Source: Vibrio echinoideorum
GTDB taxonomy: Bacteria > Pseudomonadota > Gammaproteobacteria > Enterobacterales > Vibrionaceae
Assembly: GCF_024347455.1 (NCBI RefSeq)
Contig: NZ_AP025484.1
Span: forward strand, 1,674,001-1,738,000
Direction: 5' to 3'
DNA: 64,000 bases
The stretch's first letter is position 1, and each line of letters starts with the position of its first letter. Below are positions 9,190 to 18,869 of the stretch, one piece after another. A model generated the notes under the pieces. The model made no database searches, was not told where the DNA came from, and was given only the letters and a program-made list of their open reading frames with translations. A program made the translations under genes and the position numbers.

Positions 9190-9483
9190 TCAGGATTTAC
9201 TCTTGCGAACAAACAAACGGGCTAAATAAAGCAAAACCACTGACAAGAAATATATCCCCGCCGCCCAACCAAGCAACGCCAACATCAAATCTTCTTGTTC
9301 CCCGAGGCGCTGATAATCAGTTTGGGATAAATAAGGATCATCAAAAGGCGAGATCGTCAAAATCCACAGAAATGAAACGATCACACCAGCGATGCCTATC
9401 AATGCATGTAAACCTAACCTTAAGGTTTCCCTTAACACACAGCCCCAACCAGGCCATTTAACAACCAGAGAAAAACCTTTCAA
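9190..9483 (-). CDS. Small inner-membrane protein
   Basis: 97 residues with two hydrophobic segments (about 26-46 and 68-88), a short acidic periplasmic or cytoplasmic loop between them and a basic C-terminus (RLFVRKSKS). A TTG start at 9483 is chosen because GGAG lies 6 bp before it and an in-frame TGA stands immediately upstream; no ATG is available. No family assigned. Confidence 0.55.
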   Translation of the reverse strand: MKGFSLVVKWPGWGCVLRETLRLGLHALIGIAGVIVSFLWILTISPFDDPYLSQTDYQRLGEQEDLMLALLGWAAGIYFLSVVLLYLARLFVRKSKS

Positions 9484-9849
9484 CCGTCACTCCATTATTG
9501 ATTTAAAGCCTGAAATAGGCCGCCACCGAAAATATCGCCAACAACACGATGGTATATTATTTTTTATCAATTGATACTCAACGAGTATTCTAAGCTTTCA
9601 ACAACTTAGCGCAACGAAATGGGCAATAAAGATCTTATAGAACAAGGTGTTATTGTAAAAATAACGCTACACTTTGGTGCTTCATTTACTGTGGTCGCTT
9701 TCGGCTCATTCAATGACTGTATTCCGTCTACAGCTTGCCGATATTTCCAACGTTCGTCATTTCCGTATTCAATCTCAAATTCAACATCGCAGTTTTTAAA
9801 CTTGATTGAGATAAGTTACGCTCTGCTCTAATTAATAGACCGAAAGACA
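9484..9849. other. Intergenic region without a convincing gene
   Basis: 366 bp between the membrane protein and the AraC regulator. A 70-codon frame on the plus strand (9619-9831) is Ser/Phe-rich, lacks an RBS and resembles no family, so it is not called. The divergent promoters of the two flanking genes must lie here. Confidence 0.5.
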
Positions 9850-10761
9850 TTGAGTAAACCAATGAAAGTTGACTATCGTAAACGCTTAATTCCGGTGACT
9901 CGTTATCTTGAACAACACTTTAACGAACCCTTGAACCTGCCAGAAGTAGCGACATTAGCGAACTTTTCGCCTTACCATTTCCACCGTACATTTAAAGCGA
10001 TACAAGGCGAAACACTGGCAGACTTTATACGGCGCCTGAGATTAGAAGCAGCAGCTAATGATCTTTTTAAGACCAAACAACCCGTTATCAACATTGCATT
10101 GAATTATGGTTTTTCATCGTCTCAAAGCTTTGCCAAAGCATTCAAACAACACTTTGGTGTTACCCCTACCGCATTTCGGGATTGTGTGGATTACCAAGCA
10201 TTTTCAGAGCTAACACGAAGTAGCAAGATTGGACACTCATTGCGCAAGAATGGAAACGCAATAACCGGGGGCAATTCATATACTAACTCCGAACTTTCAA
10301 CATGGAGTATGACAATGAAAACGCAACATTTCGAACCATCAAAACTTGCTTATGTACGAGTCACAGGCCCTTATGGTGTCGGTTATGAAGAACCAAGCGG
10401 TCGTCTTTATCAGTGGGCAGGAATGAAAGGATTGGCGAGCAATAGCTGTATCTTTATTTATCATGACAATCCAGAAATAACACCGACAGATAAGTGCCGT
10501 ACAGACATTTGCTTAATGGTGCCAGAGGATGTCGAAGTACCTAACGGTATCGAGTTGAAGGATTTTCCCGGTGGTCAATATGCCGTGATGAGACAAACGA
10601 TTACCGAAATCGGCCAATACGCTAAAGCGTGGGATGACCTAATGAGCAAAGTCATTGAATCTGGTATTGAAACTGAAGACCGCCCTTGTTTCGAGCTTTA
10701 CCATAGCTACGATCCACAAACTCATCATTCAGACGTCAGCTTCTGCACTGCAATTAAGTAA
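9850..10761 (+). CDS. AraC-family regulator with GyrI-like effector domain
   Basis: 303 residues from a TTG at 9850, or 299 from ATG 9862; the choice is open. Residues about 5-105 form the two helix-turn-helix units of AraC/XylS proteins (FSPYHFHRTFKAIQGE and GFSSSQSFAKAFKQHFGV). Residues about 155-303 form a GyrI-like/SOUL-type ligand-binding domain, the architecture of E. coli Rob and related sensors of amphipathic compounds. Such proteins usually activate efflux or stress genes. It is monocistronic and no target is evident nearby. Confidence 0.88.
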   Translation: MSKPMKVDYRKRLIPVTRYLEQHFNEPLNLPEVATLANFSPYHFHRTFKAIQGETLADFIRRLRLEAAANDLFKTKQPVINIALNYGFSSSQSFAKAFKQHFGVTPTAFRDCVDYQAFSELTRSSKIGHSLRKNGNAITGGNSYTNSELSTWSMTMKTQHFEPSKLAYVRVTGPYGVGYEEPSGRLYQWAGMKGLASNSCIFIYHDNPEITPTDKCRTDICLMVPEDVEVPNGIELKDFPGGQYAVMRQTITEIGQYAKAWDDLMSKVIESGIETEDRPCFELYHSYDPQTHHSDVSFCTAIK

Positions 10762-10857
10762 CCAAAAAGCAAGCCTACCTCGCGTAGGCTTTCTTCCTTC
10801 TGTCACTCATTCGTTTTATCCAAATATCGTTGTTCCATTCCACACGCTTAAACTTAC

Positions 10858-13092
10858 CTAATAGAGCAAGAACAGCCCTTCATAACCACCAATCTCTATT
10901 TCATTCACATATTCCCCGATGTTGCCGTTTGCATCTACAGGCTTCATTGGAACATCCAGAGTAATAGTCAGTTTTGGCGCATCATAAAAACTCACATTCT
11001 TACCATTGAAATCGGTGCGATACAGCACTCGCCCCTTGTCAAACTCTCGTGCAAGTACCATATCTTCAGGGCCACCAGCAACGACTAAACGTTCGGACTG
11101 ATATAAGAAATAGGTGTACGTTGGCGACAAATGAGTCAATCCATTCGGTAAATCAGCATGCACCACTTCATTCATCGATGAATCACCCACAATCGTGTAA
11201 TCCGCAGCTACTGGTGTGCTTGTCGACAGCATCAACGGAATGGCCTCATAGCCATCAGGGATTACATTGCCCGGCTCTCCTAAATCGACCGCCAACAACG
11301 AGCTTGGTTGGTAAGCCATATTCTTTGGCACCCCACTCTTCCAAAAGTTATCTGGTGTAGTATTTTCGCTACCATAGACATAACCATTGTTCCATTGATT
11401 GAAATAGCTGTGTTGCGTGTGGTGGTTGAGATAGTAAATCGCTAGGGCTGAGTATTGGTCGTGTTTCCAATTTTGCTCACTGTTACCAAAAAACTGCACC
11501 TTACCAAAGCGTGTGGTTGCTTGAAAAATAACACTTTGGTCAGCGTACGCTAGCGCAGAGTTATCCCAAGATTTAGAGATACCTGAATAGCCACTAAAGC
11601 CTGTAGACGGGAACAAATAATGCTCTCTGAGGTACAAGGAACCAGCCTCAACAAGATGAGATTGACCATTTCGACCAAGTAGATTGGCGGTTCCAATGTT
11701 CAGAGCAATCAATGCATCATTATTTAGAGATGAGAGAATTTTCAAGAAGTTAGAAAACTGCGTTTTGTAGAGTTCATCGGCTTGTGTTGACCCTGCAATT
11801 GAACCAAGTTCCTGAATATTACCGCCAGAGTGAACATAGAACTGGTTTTCGCCGAGCAGTTTATTAGTGTCATCATTATAAGCGCCATTGAGACCTTGTT
11901 CTGCCCAACTTTTTTGATAGTAAACGTGCATCGCAGATAAATAGTCAGAGTTAGCAACATTGGTTAACGCCCATGAAGAGTTTTGACTCCACATTCGACC
12001 AAACGGAATAACGCGTGACTCCCAACGAAAGCGAGCGGTCGCATTTTTGTTAGTACGATTTTTATATTCACTCTGTGACAAATAATTGTCTTGGTTGAGA
12101 TCAGCTGACACATCAAAGCCGCGGATCTTACGCCACTGACTTATCGCCTTACCATCGAGTGTTGTAACGGGGGCATCGGTTAACTGGACGACTGGAAAAC
12201 TGTTTTTCAGCTTAACCTCTTTGAGACGAGGTCTGTCTTCAGCATTGTCGCCTTGCCAACGAATTCTCACCACGTACAAACGTCCACCATCAAGCACAAA
12301 GGTAGAACCAAAGTGCTGACCACCACCATAGCTTGTACCGCTGCCATCATGTGTTGTCGCTCTCACCCAATCCGATGGAGGGGTCCAAATCACAGCCTGA
12401 TTCTTACTCATGTTGAGCGTTTTATCTTTCTTTAAGTCCAACTTTTCCCATTGTGATACCTGACCACGAGCATCGATTGCTGTTGGATATTCAAGCCAAA
12501 AATTACCGCCAGTAGCAAATTGAGAGAATTTTAGCGTCAGCCTATCGAACGGTTCGGAGTGATACACATAAAGCGCTCCGCCGTTATCAAAATTTTCAAA
12601 CACATCGGCGTCCCAAGGCGGTGCTTGATAGAGCCAGAAACCGGCATGGTCTTCACTCGCGGTGTAACCAACGATCATAGGTTTGCGATTAAGAAGGGTA
12701 TTTTCACCGTGCGTTTCATCTACTTCTGCAATCACAGAATCTTCAGAGAAGTGAAGAAAGAAATCTTCAAAATTGGTACCGTTTAATTCGGTGCTGTTAC
12801 GGAGATCATTTTCGAGCCAGCCCGAGTTCATCTCCAACTTCTGGTTATACATGTAACCGATCGCGGTGATTTGTTCGTTGTCAGCTTTGTCTGAATAAGT
12901 ACCAAAAACGATGTCACTGTTTGTAATTTCCCGGTCAATGACATCACGTTCAGACATTGGAGAGTCGCTTAGATCAACACCTTGTTCATGTAATCCGGGT
13001 AACACGATCGCGGTGCCTGCAGCGAAAGAGCCACTAGCAAAGAGATATGAAGGAATGAGTGCTAGTAACCATAGAATGTAGGTTTTCATCAT
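10858..13092 (-). CDS. Large exported protein of unknown function with an EF-hand-like loop
   Basis: 744 residues beginning with a signal peptide (about 1-24, cleavage near FAAG), RBS AGGAAA. No enzyme family recognised. Visible features: aromatic- and Gly-rich beta segments typical of extracellular sugar-binding or glycan-active proteins, and a calcium-binding loop near residue 330 (DLNQDNYLSQSEY, with D1, N3, D5, S9 and E12 as in EF-hands or dockerin-like loops). It stands alone between convergent and divergent neighbours. It might be a secreted or outer-membrane-associated glycan protein, but that is a guess from composition. Confidence 0.8.
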   Translation of the reverse strand: MMKTYILWLLALIPSYLFASGSFAAGTAIVLPGLHEQGVDLSDSPMSERDVIDREITNSDIVFGTYSDKADNEQITAIGYMYNQKLEMNSGWLENDLRNSTELNGTNFEDFFLHFSEDSVIAEVDETHGENTLLNRKPMIVGYTASEDHAGFWLYQAPPWDADVFENFDNGGALYVYHSEPFDRLTLKFSQFATGGNFWLEYPTAIDARGQVSQWEKLDLKKDKTLNMSKNQAVIWTPPSDWVRATTHDGSGTSYGGGQHFGSTFVLDGGRLYVVRIRWQGDNAEDRPRLKEVKLKNSFPVVQLTDAPVTTLDGKAISQWRKIRGFDVSADLNQDNYLSQSEYKNRTNKNATARFRWESRVIPFGRMWSQNSSWALTNVANSDYLSAMHVYYQKSWAEQGLNGAYNDDTNKLLGENQFYVHSGGNIQELGSIAGSTQADELYKTQFSNFLKILSSLNNDALIALNIGTANLLGRNGQSHLVEAGSLYLREHYLFPSTGFSGYSGISKSWDNSALAYADQSVIFQATTRFGKVQFFGNSEQNWKHDQYSALAIYYLNHHTQHSYFNQWNNGYVYGSENTTPDNFWKSGVPKNMAYQPSSLLAVDLGEPGNVIPDGYEAIPLMLSTSTPVAADYTIVGDSSMNEVVHADLPNGLTHLSPTYTYFLYQSERLVVAGGPEDMVLAREFDKGRVLYRTDFNGKNVSFYDAPKLTITLDVPMKPVDANGNIGEYVNEIEIGGYEGLFLLY

Positions 13093-13763
13093 TTAAATTT
13101 CCTAATCGATACAATCGTTACTCAAAGTACGAAACGAGAAGTCAGCCAACTTACGTGTCAATTTAGGAATCAAAATACGAGAAAAGTATCGGCTAGAACG
13201 GTTTAATGTTCAAGCGTCAAACGGCTCCGTTTCATTCGCCATAACAAAAGACTGTGAATACCCATTAGAAATCAGAATATTGAGAGAAAACTAAATTTTT
13301 ATGATTTTAATTTTGAGGGTGAAACAAGTTAGGGGATCAGGCAGGAATCTGCGTGTCATTTTCTCATAATGAGAATTTCACAATCTAGGAGGGGGTGATT
13401 TAAATCAGTAACCATAACGAGGTTCAAAGTAGAAATTAAGTAGTCGATATCACACTCTCAATTTGAACGTCGTGAGTTCTTACCGTAATTCCACTCACTC
13501 AATATAAGGCTCTATTATAATCTCAGAGAGCTTTTACTTCGATTCGCACACGTTCAATAGACATGCGCCACTTGTCACAGCACAAGACAGTGAGCAATTT
13601 GCCAGTAACGAGTCACTGCGTCATGCTCACCGAAAAGCGCTCGAGTATTGGCGCAATGCTCTGCTTACTGAAAGCTAGACAACTTAAAAGTGGGAAACGA
13701 AAAACGAAAAAACAGCTGAACGTCATACCAACTGGCCAACAAACTGGTGGCTATCAAAATCAT
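13093..13763. other. Long intergenic region, possible gene remnant on plus strand
   Basis: 671 bp. It holds the promoter of the exported protein. On the plus strand a frame from 13508 to the TAG at 13676-13678 encodes protein-like sequence (for example EQFASNESLRHAHRKALEYW) but has no ATG, GTG or TTG, so it may be the tail of a decayed gene. No hairpin or repeat stands out. Confidence 0.35.
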
Positions 13764-14102
13764 TTACAGCCTTTTATTCCACTTCCCTTGATGGTCACGG
13801 TCGCAGTTTTCTTGTGTATCGTAACTAATATGCTTATCGATATTTTTCAATTGAATTCCAACCTGGTTGAACGCTTTTTGGATAGACGAAGAGACATTCT
13901 GTTGACCTTCGCCATTCAAAAAGTTCGTTCTATCCTGATTCGTGTCGAATACACAGACAATTTTCAAACTTTGTGGAAAAGAAGAGAAGTTAACGGCGTG
14001 AGTCACCCAAAGAAAACCATCGTAGCTTTTCAACGTATCTTCACAAACGTCAGTTAATACGTCTCTGATTTGATTTTCGATCTTCTTATCTGATTTGCGC
14101 AT
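13764..14102 (-). CDS. Conserved small protein, often annotated as Fis-family regulator
   Basis: 112 residues, excellent RBS (AGGAAGG) before ATG 14102. The N-terminus (MRKSDKKIENQIRDVLTDVC) and the PQSLKIVCVFDT segment match a conserved Vibrio/Shewanella family that databases label Fis-family transcriptional regulator, although no Fis-type C-terminal HTH is evident here. Function unknown. Overlapping plus-strand frame is a shadow. Confidence 0.75.
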   Translation of the reverse strand: MRKSDKKIENQIRDVLTDVCEDTLKSYDGFLWVTHAVNFSSFPQSLKIVCVFDTNQDRTNFLNGEGQQNVSSSIQKAFNQVGIQLKNIDKHISYDTQENCDRDHQGKWNKRL

Positions 14103-14343
14103 GAAGTAACCTTCCTATTTAACACCTTAAAAAATAAGGTTTTTCTGTCAGTTTCGTATTACCCGACATTGGACACTGTGGCGGTTTCAAATGCAAAGTA
14201 TTTATTGCTTAGCAGCTAATGCCAAAGTTCACTAGAAAGTAAAGGAGATGAGGTATCGGAGAGGCGTTATATAAGGTAACGACTCATGCTCTATCGCTGA
14301 CATAGCCAACAAACATGAGTCGAAAAGAGAGTTCGCTAGAAGC

Positions 14344-15318
14344 TTAACTCGCCGCTTGTTCCCAATCGGTCAATAACTTCATGATTGCGCGAGAGTCTTG
14401 GTGACTAGCCATTGGCGCAGCCAGTTGTGTGTCGCCTCGCTCAACCGCTTGGCGGATATTACGCACTTGATAATGGAAGCCATCGCCTTGCGCTTCGACT
14501 TTCACTACGCGTGTCGACGTTTCATAAACCTCAACAGTGAATGAGTTTTCTTCGGTCGGTAACCATGGATTTGTGTCGAGAGTGATGCAGCCTTTACTGC
14601 CTAAAATCGTAAAGCCATGCTTTAAACCGTAGTCTTCTGCTGTGTGGATTTGCGCGGTGAAGCTGTCGTTGAAGCGCATCATCGCCGACGATTCACAAAT
14701 ATTGCCATCTTGGCCTCGTCGACCGATTGCGGAAATCTGCACATCATCAAACACACTCTCACCAAACTGTTGTTGTGCGACAGAATGAATCAGCGACATT
14801 GGGTAACAACCCAGGTTGTACAACGCGCCTTTGCTCGCAGGGTTCACGAACTGGTCAATCGCCGCAACGTAGGAACCTTGAATTGAACGCACTTCACCAA
14901 TCTCACCTGTAGCCAACTCTTGATGAAGCTTGGCAATCAATGGGTGGTTTAGGTACATCAGACCTTCTGCGAAGAACACACCAGATGCTTTCACCGCTTG
15001 CAGAGCTTGCTCGGTTTTTTCCATATCAACCGACAGAGACTTCTCACACAAAATCGCTTTGCCTTTTTGAGCGGCTTTAATTACGTATTCGTGGTGAACG
15101 TGGTTTGGTAGAGCAATGTAGATGATGTCGACTGAATCATCTTCAATCAGAGCTTCATAGCTGTTGAAGGTCAATGTTGGCTGATATTGCGCGGCAAACT
15201 CATTGAGTGTTTTCTCTGTGCGCCCAGCGACGGCATACAGTTCACTTTGTGCATAGCCTTTGATCGCATCAGCCATTACGCCTGAAATAAAGCTTGTTCC
15301 TAGTATTCCCCACTTCAT
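14344..15318 (-). CDS. Gfo/Idh/MocA-family NAD(P)-dependent oxidoreductase
   Basis: 324 residues. N-terminal Rossmann fold (GILGTSFIS at residues 3-11; YIALPNHVHHEYV near 71-83) and the family's Glu-Lys motif in CEKSLSVD near 90-97, followed by a C-terminal alpha/beta substrate domain (NLGCYPMSLIH near 165). Family members oxidise or reduce sugars, inositols or diols. Substrate unknown. It lies 39 bp downstream of the monooxygenase-like gene in the same direction, suggesting a two-gene operon divergent from a LysR regulator. Confidence 0.9.
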   Translation of the reverse strand: MKWGILGTSFISGVMADAIKGYAQSELYAVAGRTEKTLNEFAAQYQPTLTFNSYEALIEDDSVDIIYIALPNHVHHEYVIKAAQKGKAILCEKSLSVDMEKTEQALQAVKASGVFFAEGLMYLNHPLIAKLHQELATGEIGEVRSIQGSYVAAIDQFVNPASKGALYNLGCYPMSLIHSVAQQQFGESVFDDVQISAIGRRGQDGNICESSAMMRFNDSFTAQIHTAEDYGLKHGFTILGSKGCITLDTNPWLPTEENSFTVEVYETSTRVVKVEAQGDGFHYQVRNIRQAVERGDTQLAAPMASHQDSRAIMKLLTDWEQAAS

Positions 15319-15357
15319 GGCTTACTGCTCCTGCTTTTTTGTTTCAGCTGATTCAAG

Positions 15358-15645
15358 TTACGTTTCGAACGCTTGAACCAACTCAGTAATATCACGCTCA
15401 ATAAACGCTTGGGTATGAGGCATAACAAAATGCTGGTTAATTGCTTCACGGTTTGCGTATTGCTCAAGCAAGATCACTCGGTCGCTTTGGTTTTGATCAT
15501 AGGTTGCAATCGCTTGTAGGCAACCCGGCTCACTCTGCATGTCTCGGCAAAACTGTTCGATAGCTTCTACAGCAACATCACGCTCAATGTTCGCTTTAAT
15601 CTTAAGTTCGGCAGTGACAAAGATGGTTTCGTTCATTTGAGGCAT
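15358..15645 (-). CDS. Antibiotic-biosynthesis-monooxygenase (ABM/YgiN-like) domain protein
   Basis: 95 residues, one ABM ferredoxin-like domain: strand FVTAELKIKA, helix with AIEQFCRDM, then the characteristic EPGCLQAIATYDQ and VILLEQYANREAINQH segments. Family members act as dimers on quinones or reactive metabolites, or have unknown roles. The first ATG (15645) is used; ATG 15636 is possible. It is the first gene of a pair with the oxidoreductase and is 106 bp from the divergent LysR gene. Confidence 0.85.
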   Translation of the reverse strand: MPQMNETIFVTAELKIKANIERDVAVEAIEQFCRDMQSEPGCLQAIATYDQNQSDRVILLEQYANREAINQHFVMPHTQAFIERDITELVQAFET

Positions 15646-15751
15646 TTCACGCTCTTATTTTAGTTAATTATCGGTTTGCCATTAATATAATTAACCCCTA
15701 ATAATTGATAAACTCACCTTTTGTTTATTGTTTATCAACTGAGAGTGTTTA

Positions 15752-16690
15752 ATGGACAAGTTAACCAGCATGAAGGTCTTCGTTTACGTGGTCGAGCAAG
15801 GCAGCTTTCGCAGTGCCGCAAACCACTTCAACTTGTCGGCGACCATGATCAGTAAACATGTTCACTATCTTGAAACAAGCCTCAACTCTCAGTTGATTCA
15901 TCGCACCACACGTAAGCAATCATTAACCGATTCTGGTCAGCTTTACTATCGGGAATGTAAGCGAATTATCGAAGACATCAGCAATGCTGAAAACCTGATT
16001 CAAGCCTTAGAAAATCAGCCCCAAGGCACGGTAAAAATAAACTGCCCGGTCACCTATGGAAACAAGGTACTTGCCCCGATAGTGGCGAAGTTTCTCGCGA
16101 ATCACCCAACAATCAACGTCGAACTCGTGTTGAACAACGACCTTGTCGATCCTTATTCTTCCGACATTGATTTGATTGTGCGAATTGGCGACCTGTCTGA
16201 CTCTAGCTTGGTCGCAAGATACTTAGGGGATTATGAGATGTGTTATTGCGCAGCTCCTGAATACCTTAACCAACATGCTGAGATCAGCATGTTGGAAGAC
16301 CTTGCACAACACCCGTCGCTTGGGTTCAGCTATAGCAGTCGTCGTGATGTGATTGGACGTGATACTCACATCCGCCATATCCAAAATAGTGAACCTCAAC
16401 TCGGAGAACCTCAGAATCACCAAGCAACTCAAACCGCACCGAATAAAGGGTGTGCGCGTTTGATGTCAAATAATGGGGATGTATTGCGATATGCCGCCCT
16501 ACAAGGCGTGGGCGTTTTGTTGCAACCAACTATCTTAGTCGCAGAAGAAATTGAGCGTGGGATGCTATTGGAGATCTTACCCGGCATGGCACCGTTACCA
16601 AAACCGATTCACTTACTGTACAAGACCAAGCAACTGTCATTGAAGAACAGAACCTTTGTCGAGTTTTTGCTAGCCACTCTTTCTGAGTAA
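15752..16690 (+). CDS. LysR-family transcriptional regulator
   Basis: 312 residues. N-terminal winged HTH (SFRSAANHFNLSATMISKHV near residues 17-36) and a C-terminal periplasmic-binding-like domain of the CrgA/DsdC-like group. Between about residues 205 and 235 lies a Gln/Asn/Thr/Pro-rich stretch (NHQATQTAPNKG) not usual at this place in the family, probably a surface loop. It is divergent from the ABM/oxidoreductase pair and likely regulates it. Confidence 0.9.
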   Translation: MDKLTSMKVFVYVVEQGSFRSAANHFNLSATMISKHVHYLETSLNSQLIHRTTRKQSLTDSGQLYYRECKRIIEDISNAENLIQALENQPQGTVKINCPVTYGNKVLAPIVAKFLANHPTINVELVLNNDLVDPYSSDIDLIVRIGDLSDSSLVARYLGDYEMCYCAAPEYLNQHAEISMLEDLAQHPSLGFSYSSRRDVIGRDTHIRHIQNSEPQLGEPQNHQATQTAPNKGCARLMSNNGDVLRYAALQGVGVLLQPTILVAEEIERGMLLEILPGMAPLPKPIHLLYKTKQLSLKNRTFVEFLLATLSE

Positions 16691-16755
16691 CTAAGCGCTG
16701 ACGAATTAGCAAAGAGGCTTCTACGTAACGAAGCGTTTTCTAAACAACAAAACCG

Positions 16756-17979
16756 CTAAACCGTTTGCCAATGGCTCATCAAGCGTTTGCCAAGATCAGA
16801 AGGCGTGGTGTTATGGACTATCATCTCATCGCATTGGTTGAACACCATGAAGTGTTTTAGCTCATCGCATAAAGCATGAACCAGCGACTCATGGTTTTTA
16901 ATTCGTGCTTCCACAACCAAGTTGCGGATATTGAGCAAACCACTCTTCCTATCAACTTTACAATCCATTCGTGCCACCAACTCACCTTGCCACAGAATCG
17001 GCAAACTAAAGTAGCCAAACTGGCGCTTGGCTTCAGGAACATAGCACTCAAGAAGGTAATCAAAGTTGAACAATGATTGCATTCGCTTACGTTGAATCAG
17101 CAGGTTATCAAATGGCGAGAGTATCTTAAGCTTGGTTCTAGAAAGGGGCTGATTCAGCAGCTCAAAAGCAGCGGGTAAGGCATAATAATCACAACCATGA
17201 ACATCGACCTTTATCAATCGCTTGTCTTCAAGCATCTGTTGGAGTGTTTTCTGTATCAATGGTTTCGTGTTCTTGAGGAGATAGCTCATTTCCGTCGCAA
17301 TCCCTACTCCATTGGCTTCGAGATAACGTATGATCAGATGCTCGATGTACTCTTGTTCCGTTGGTTCAGAGGTATCAATACCACTCGGCAAAACTCGTTC
17401 GGTTAGGTCATACACCTTATGGAAGTTCACTCGGCTCGGCACCATTAAGTCACCTTGCATAAACAAGGTTTCTAATGCTTGTTTGGCCGGTTTTCCGCCC
17501 CACCCGCCAGGGTTTGGTCTATCCCCTTCAAAGTCTTTCGCCATCAATGGCCCTTCGCTCTCAATACGTTTGAGAACATGCGCCATAAGTGCGTCGTCTT
17601 TTTTATACCAGTGCTTGAGCTTACCGCTCGCAAAGCCATTCTTTCGGTGCAGACTGAAACGGTAGTCTCGCATCGGTAAATACGCAGCGGCGTGCGACCA
17701 ATACTCAAACACTTCTCTTTGCTCTAGTAGCTTATCAAGATGATTCAGTTGGTAGTCTTGATTGCGATTCCACAGCGTATGATGATGGGCTCGCTGAATA
17801 ACAGAAATGGTATCAATTTGCACATACCCAAGGTTTTCAATCGCAGACAGCGTGTTCGCCAAAGCGCCCCCATTGCGTTGCTTTTTAGGTGGCAGCTTCT
17901 TAGGCGGCAGCTTCTTAGGCGGCAGCTTTTGCGAAAGTAGTACCAATTTTTGCGCTTGAGCGAGTGACAGTGATTCCAT
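16756..17979 (-). CDS. ycaQ: YcaQ-like winged-helix DNA glycosylase family protein
   Basis: 407 residues of the HTH_42/DUF1006 family, whose E. coli member YcaQ unhooks interstrand DNA crosslinks. The family's Gln-x-Asp catalytic motif is present in YVQIDTI near residue 54, followed by R-x-HH-x-x-x-W-x-R-N. Near residues 19-33 the protein carries three tandem copies of Leu-Pro-Pro-Lys-Lys encoded by 15-bp DNA repeats, absent from typical members and in the N-terminal helix region. Family assignment is firm; the repair role is inferred from YcaQ. Confidence 0.85.
   Translation of the reverse strand: MESLSLAQAQKLVLLSQKLPPKKLPPKKLPPKKQRNGGALANTLSAIENLGYVQIDTISVIQRAHHHTLWNRNQDYQLNHLDKLLEQREVFEYWSHAAAYLPMRDYRFSLHRKNGFASGKLKHWYKKDDALMAHVLKRIESEGPLMAKDFEGDRPNPGGWGGKPAKQALETLFMQGDLMVPSRVNFHKVYDLTERVLPSGIDTSEPTEQEYIEHLIIRYLEANGVGIATEMSYLLKNTKPLIQKTLQQMLEDKRLIKVDVHGCDYYALPAAFELLNQPLSRTKLKILSPFDNLLIQRKRMQSLFNFDYLLECYVPEAKRQFGYFSLPILWQGELVARMDCKVDRKSGLLNIRNLVVEARIKNHESLVHALCDELKHFMVFNQCDEMIVHNTTPSDLGKRLMSHWQTV
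17889..17933. repeat. Three tandem 15-bp repeats inside the ycaQ-like gene
   Basis: The unit GGCAGCTTCTTAGGC recurs about three times with one base change in the last copy. It encodes LPPKK repeated, keeps the frame, and could vary in number by slippage. Confidence 0.75.
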
Positions 17980-18013
17980 GAAATTCAGACTCTAATTGAT
18001 ACCAATGACTGGC

Positions 18014-18667
18014 TTATGATTCAGCAATAAGCTCTTGAAGGATTTGCTTGTACGTTTCCACCGTCTGAGCGCCGGTTACCGCACTTTTACGATTGAATAC
18101 CACGGTAGGAACCGCTGAGATCCCCATGCGTTGCCATTCAAACTCTTGGGCTTCGATTTTCTTTACATTATCGGCGTTCTTTAAGCGCTTCAACGCTTTG
18201 TTAGAATCCAAACCAACCGCTTCAAGTTCTTGTGCGATGACCTCTAAGTCAGCAAGATCTTTCTCTTCTGTAAAGTGGGCATTAAAGAAACGTAGCTTTA
18301 ACTCAGTCTGTTTGCCATACGCCAGCGCGAAATCGAGAAGTACATGCAGGTGACGTGAATTGACCATTCTCATGCTGTCGTAGAAATTGAAATCGAACCC
18401 TACAGCTTGGCCACGGGCAGTCAATTGCTCACGGGAACTTTGGCTCTCTTCTGCACTAGAGCCGTATTTTCTCATGATGTGGTCGCGCAGGTTTTCACCT
18501 TCTTGCGGCATATCTGGATTCAACTCAAACGGCTGCCACTCAAGTTCAACCTGCTCAGCTAAGCCAAGTTCGGTTATCGCTTGTTCTAAGTTTTTGTAAC
18601 CGACAACGCACCATGGGCACATTACGTCAGAAATAATATCGAGTTGAATTTTATTGCTCATAGTCAT
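18014..18667 (-). CDS. DsbA-family oxidoreductase, FrnE-like
   Basis: 217 residues from ATG 18667 (a second ATG at 18661 is equally plausible). Thioredoxin fold with CPWC active site near residue 17 (SDVMCPWCVVGYKN) and the DsbA all-helical insertion. The cis-Pro region reads GISAVPTVVFN near 185. No signal peptide, so a cytoplasmic FrnE/2-hydroxychromene-isomerase-like member rather than periplasmic DsbA. Physiological substrate unknown. Confidence 0.9.
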   Translation of the reverse strand: MTMSNKIQLDIISDVMCPWCVVGYKNLEQAITELGLAEQVELEWQPFELNPDMPQEGENLRDHIMRKYGSSAEESQSSREQLTARGQAVGFDFNFYDSMRMVNSRHLHVLLDFALAYGKQTELKLRFFNAHFTEEKDLADLEVIAQELEAVGLDSNKALKRLKNADNVKKIEAQEFEWQRMGISAVPTVVFNRKSAVTGAQTVETYKQILQELIAES

Positions 18668-18869
18668 ACCAAAATCTAGTTGAAAACAGGCCGTATATAA
18701 AACGGTCACCTTGTATTGCCACTGAGTATAACAAACCTGAACACTCGTTCAATTATGTATTGTGAGAAAAGTGAGGCATCTATGAGTTGCTTAGATAAAA
18801 AACAACCTTTACGCTTTCGCTTAACTAGAGCGCTTACTCTCACGTCTGAAACCCGAGACAAGGATTCTC

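Noticed and set aside
9619..9831. 70-codon plus-strand frame before the AraC gene
   Set aside because: No RBS, atypical composition (Ser/Phe/Cys-rich), no recognisable family.
13563..14057. 164-codon plus-strand frame
   Set aside because: It overlaps the well-supported minus-strand gene 13764-14102, has no good RBS and reads as a shadow with low-complexity basic sequence.
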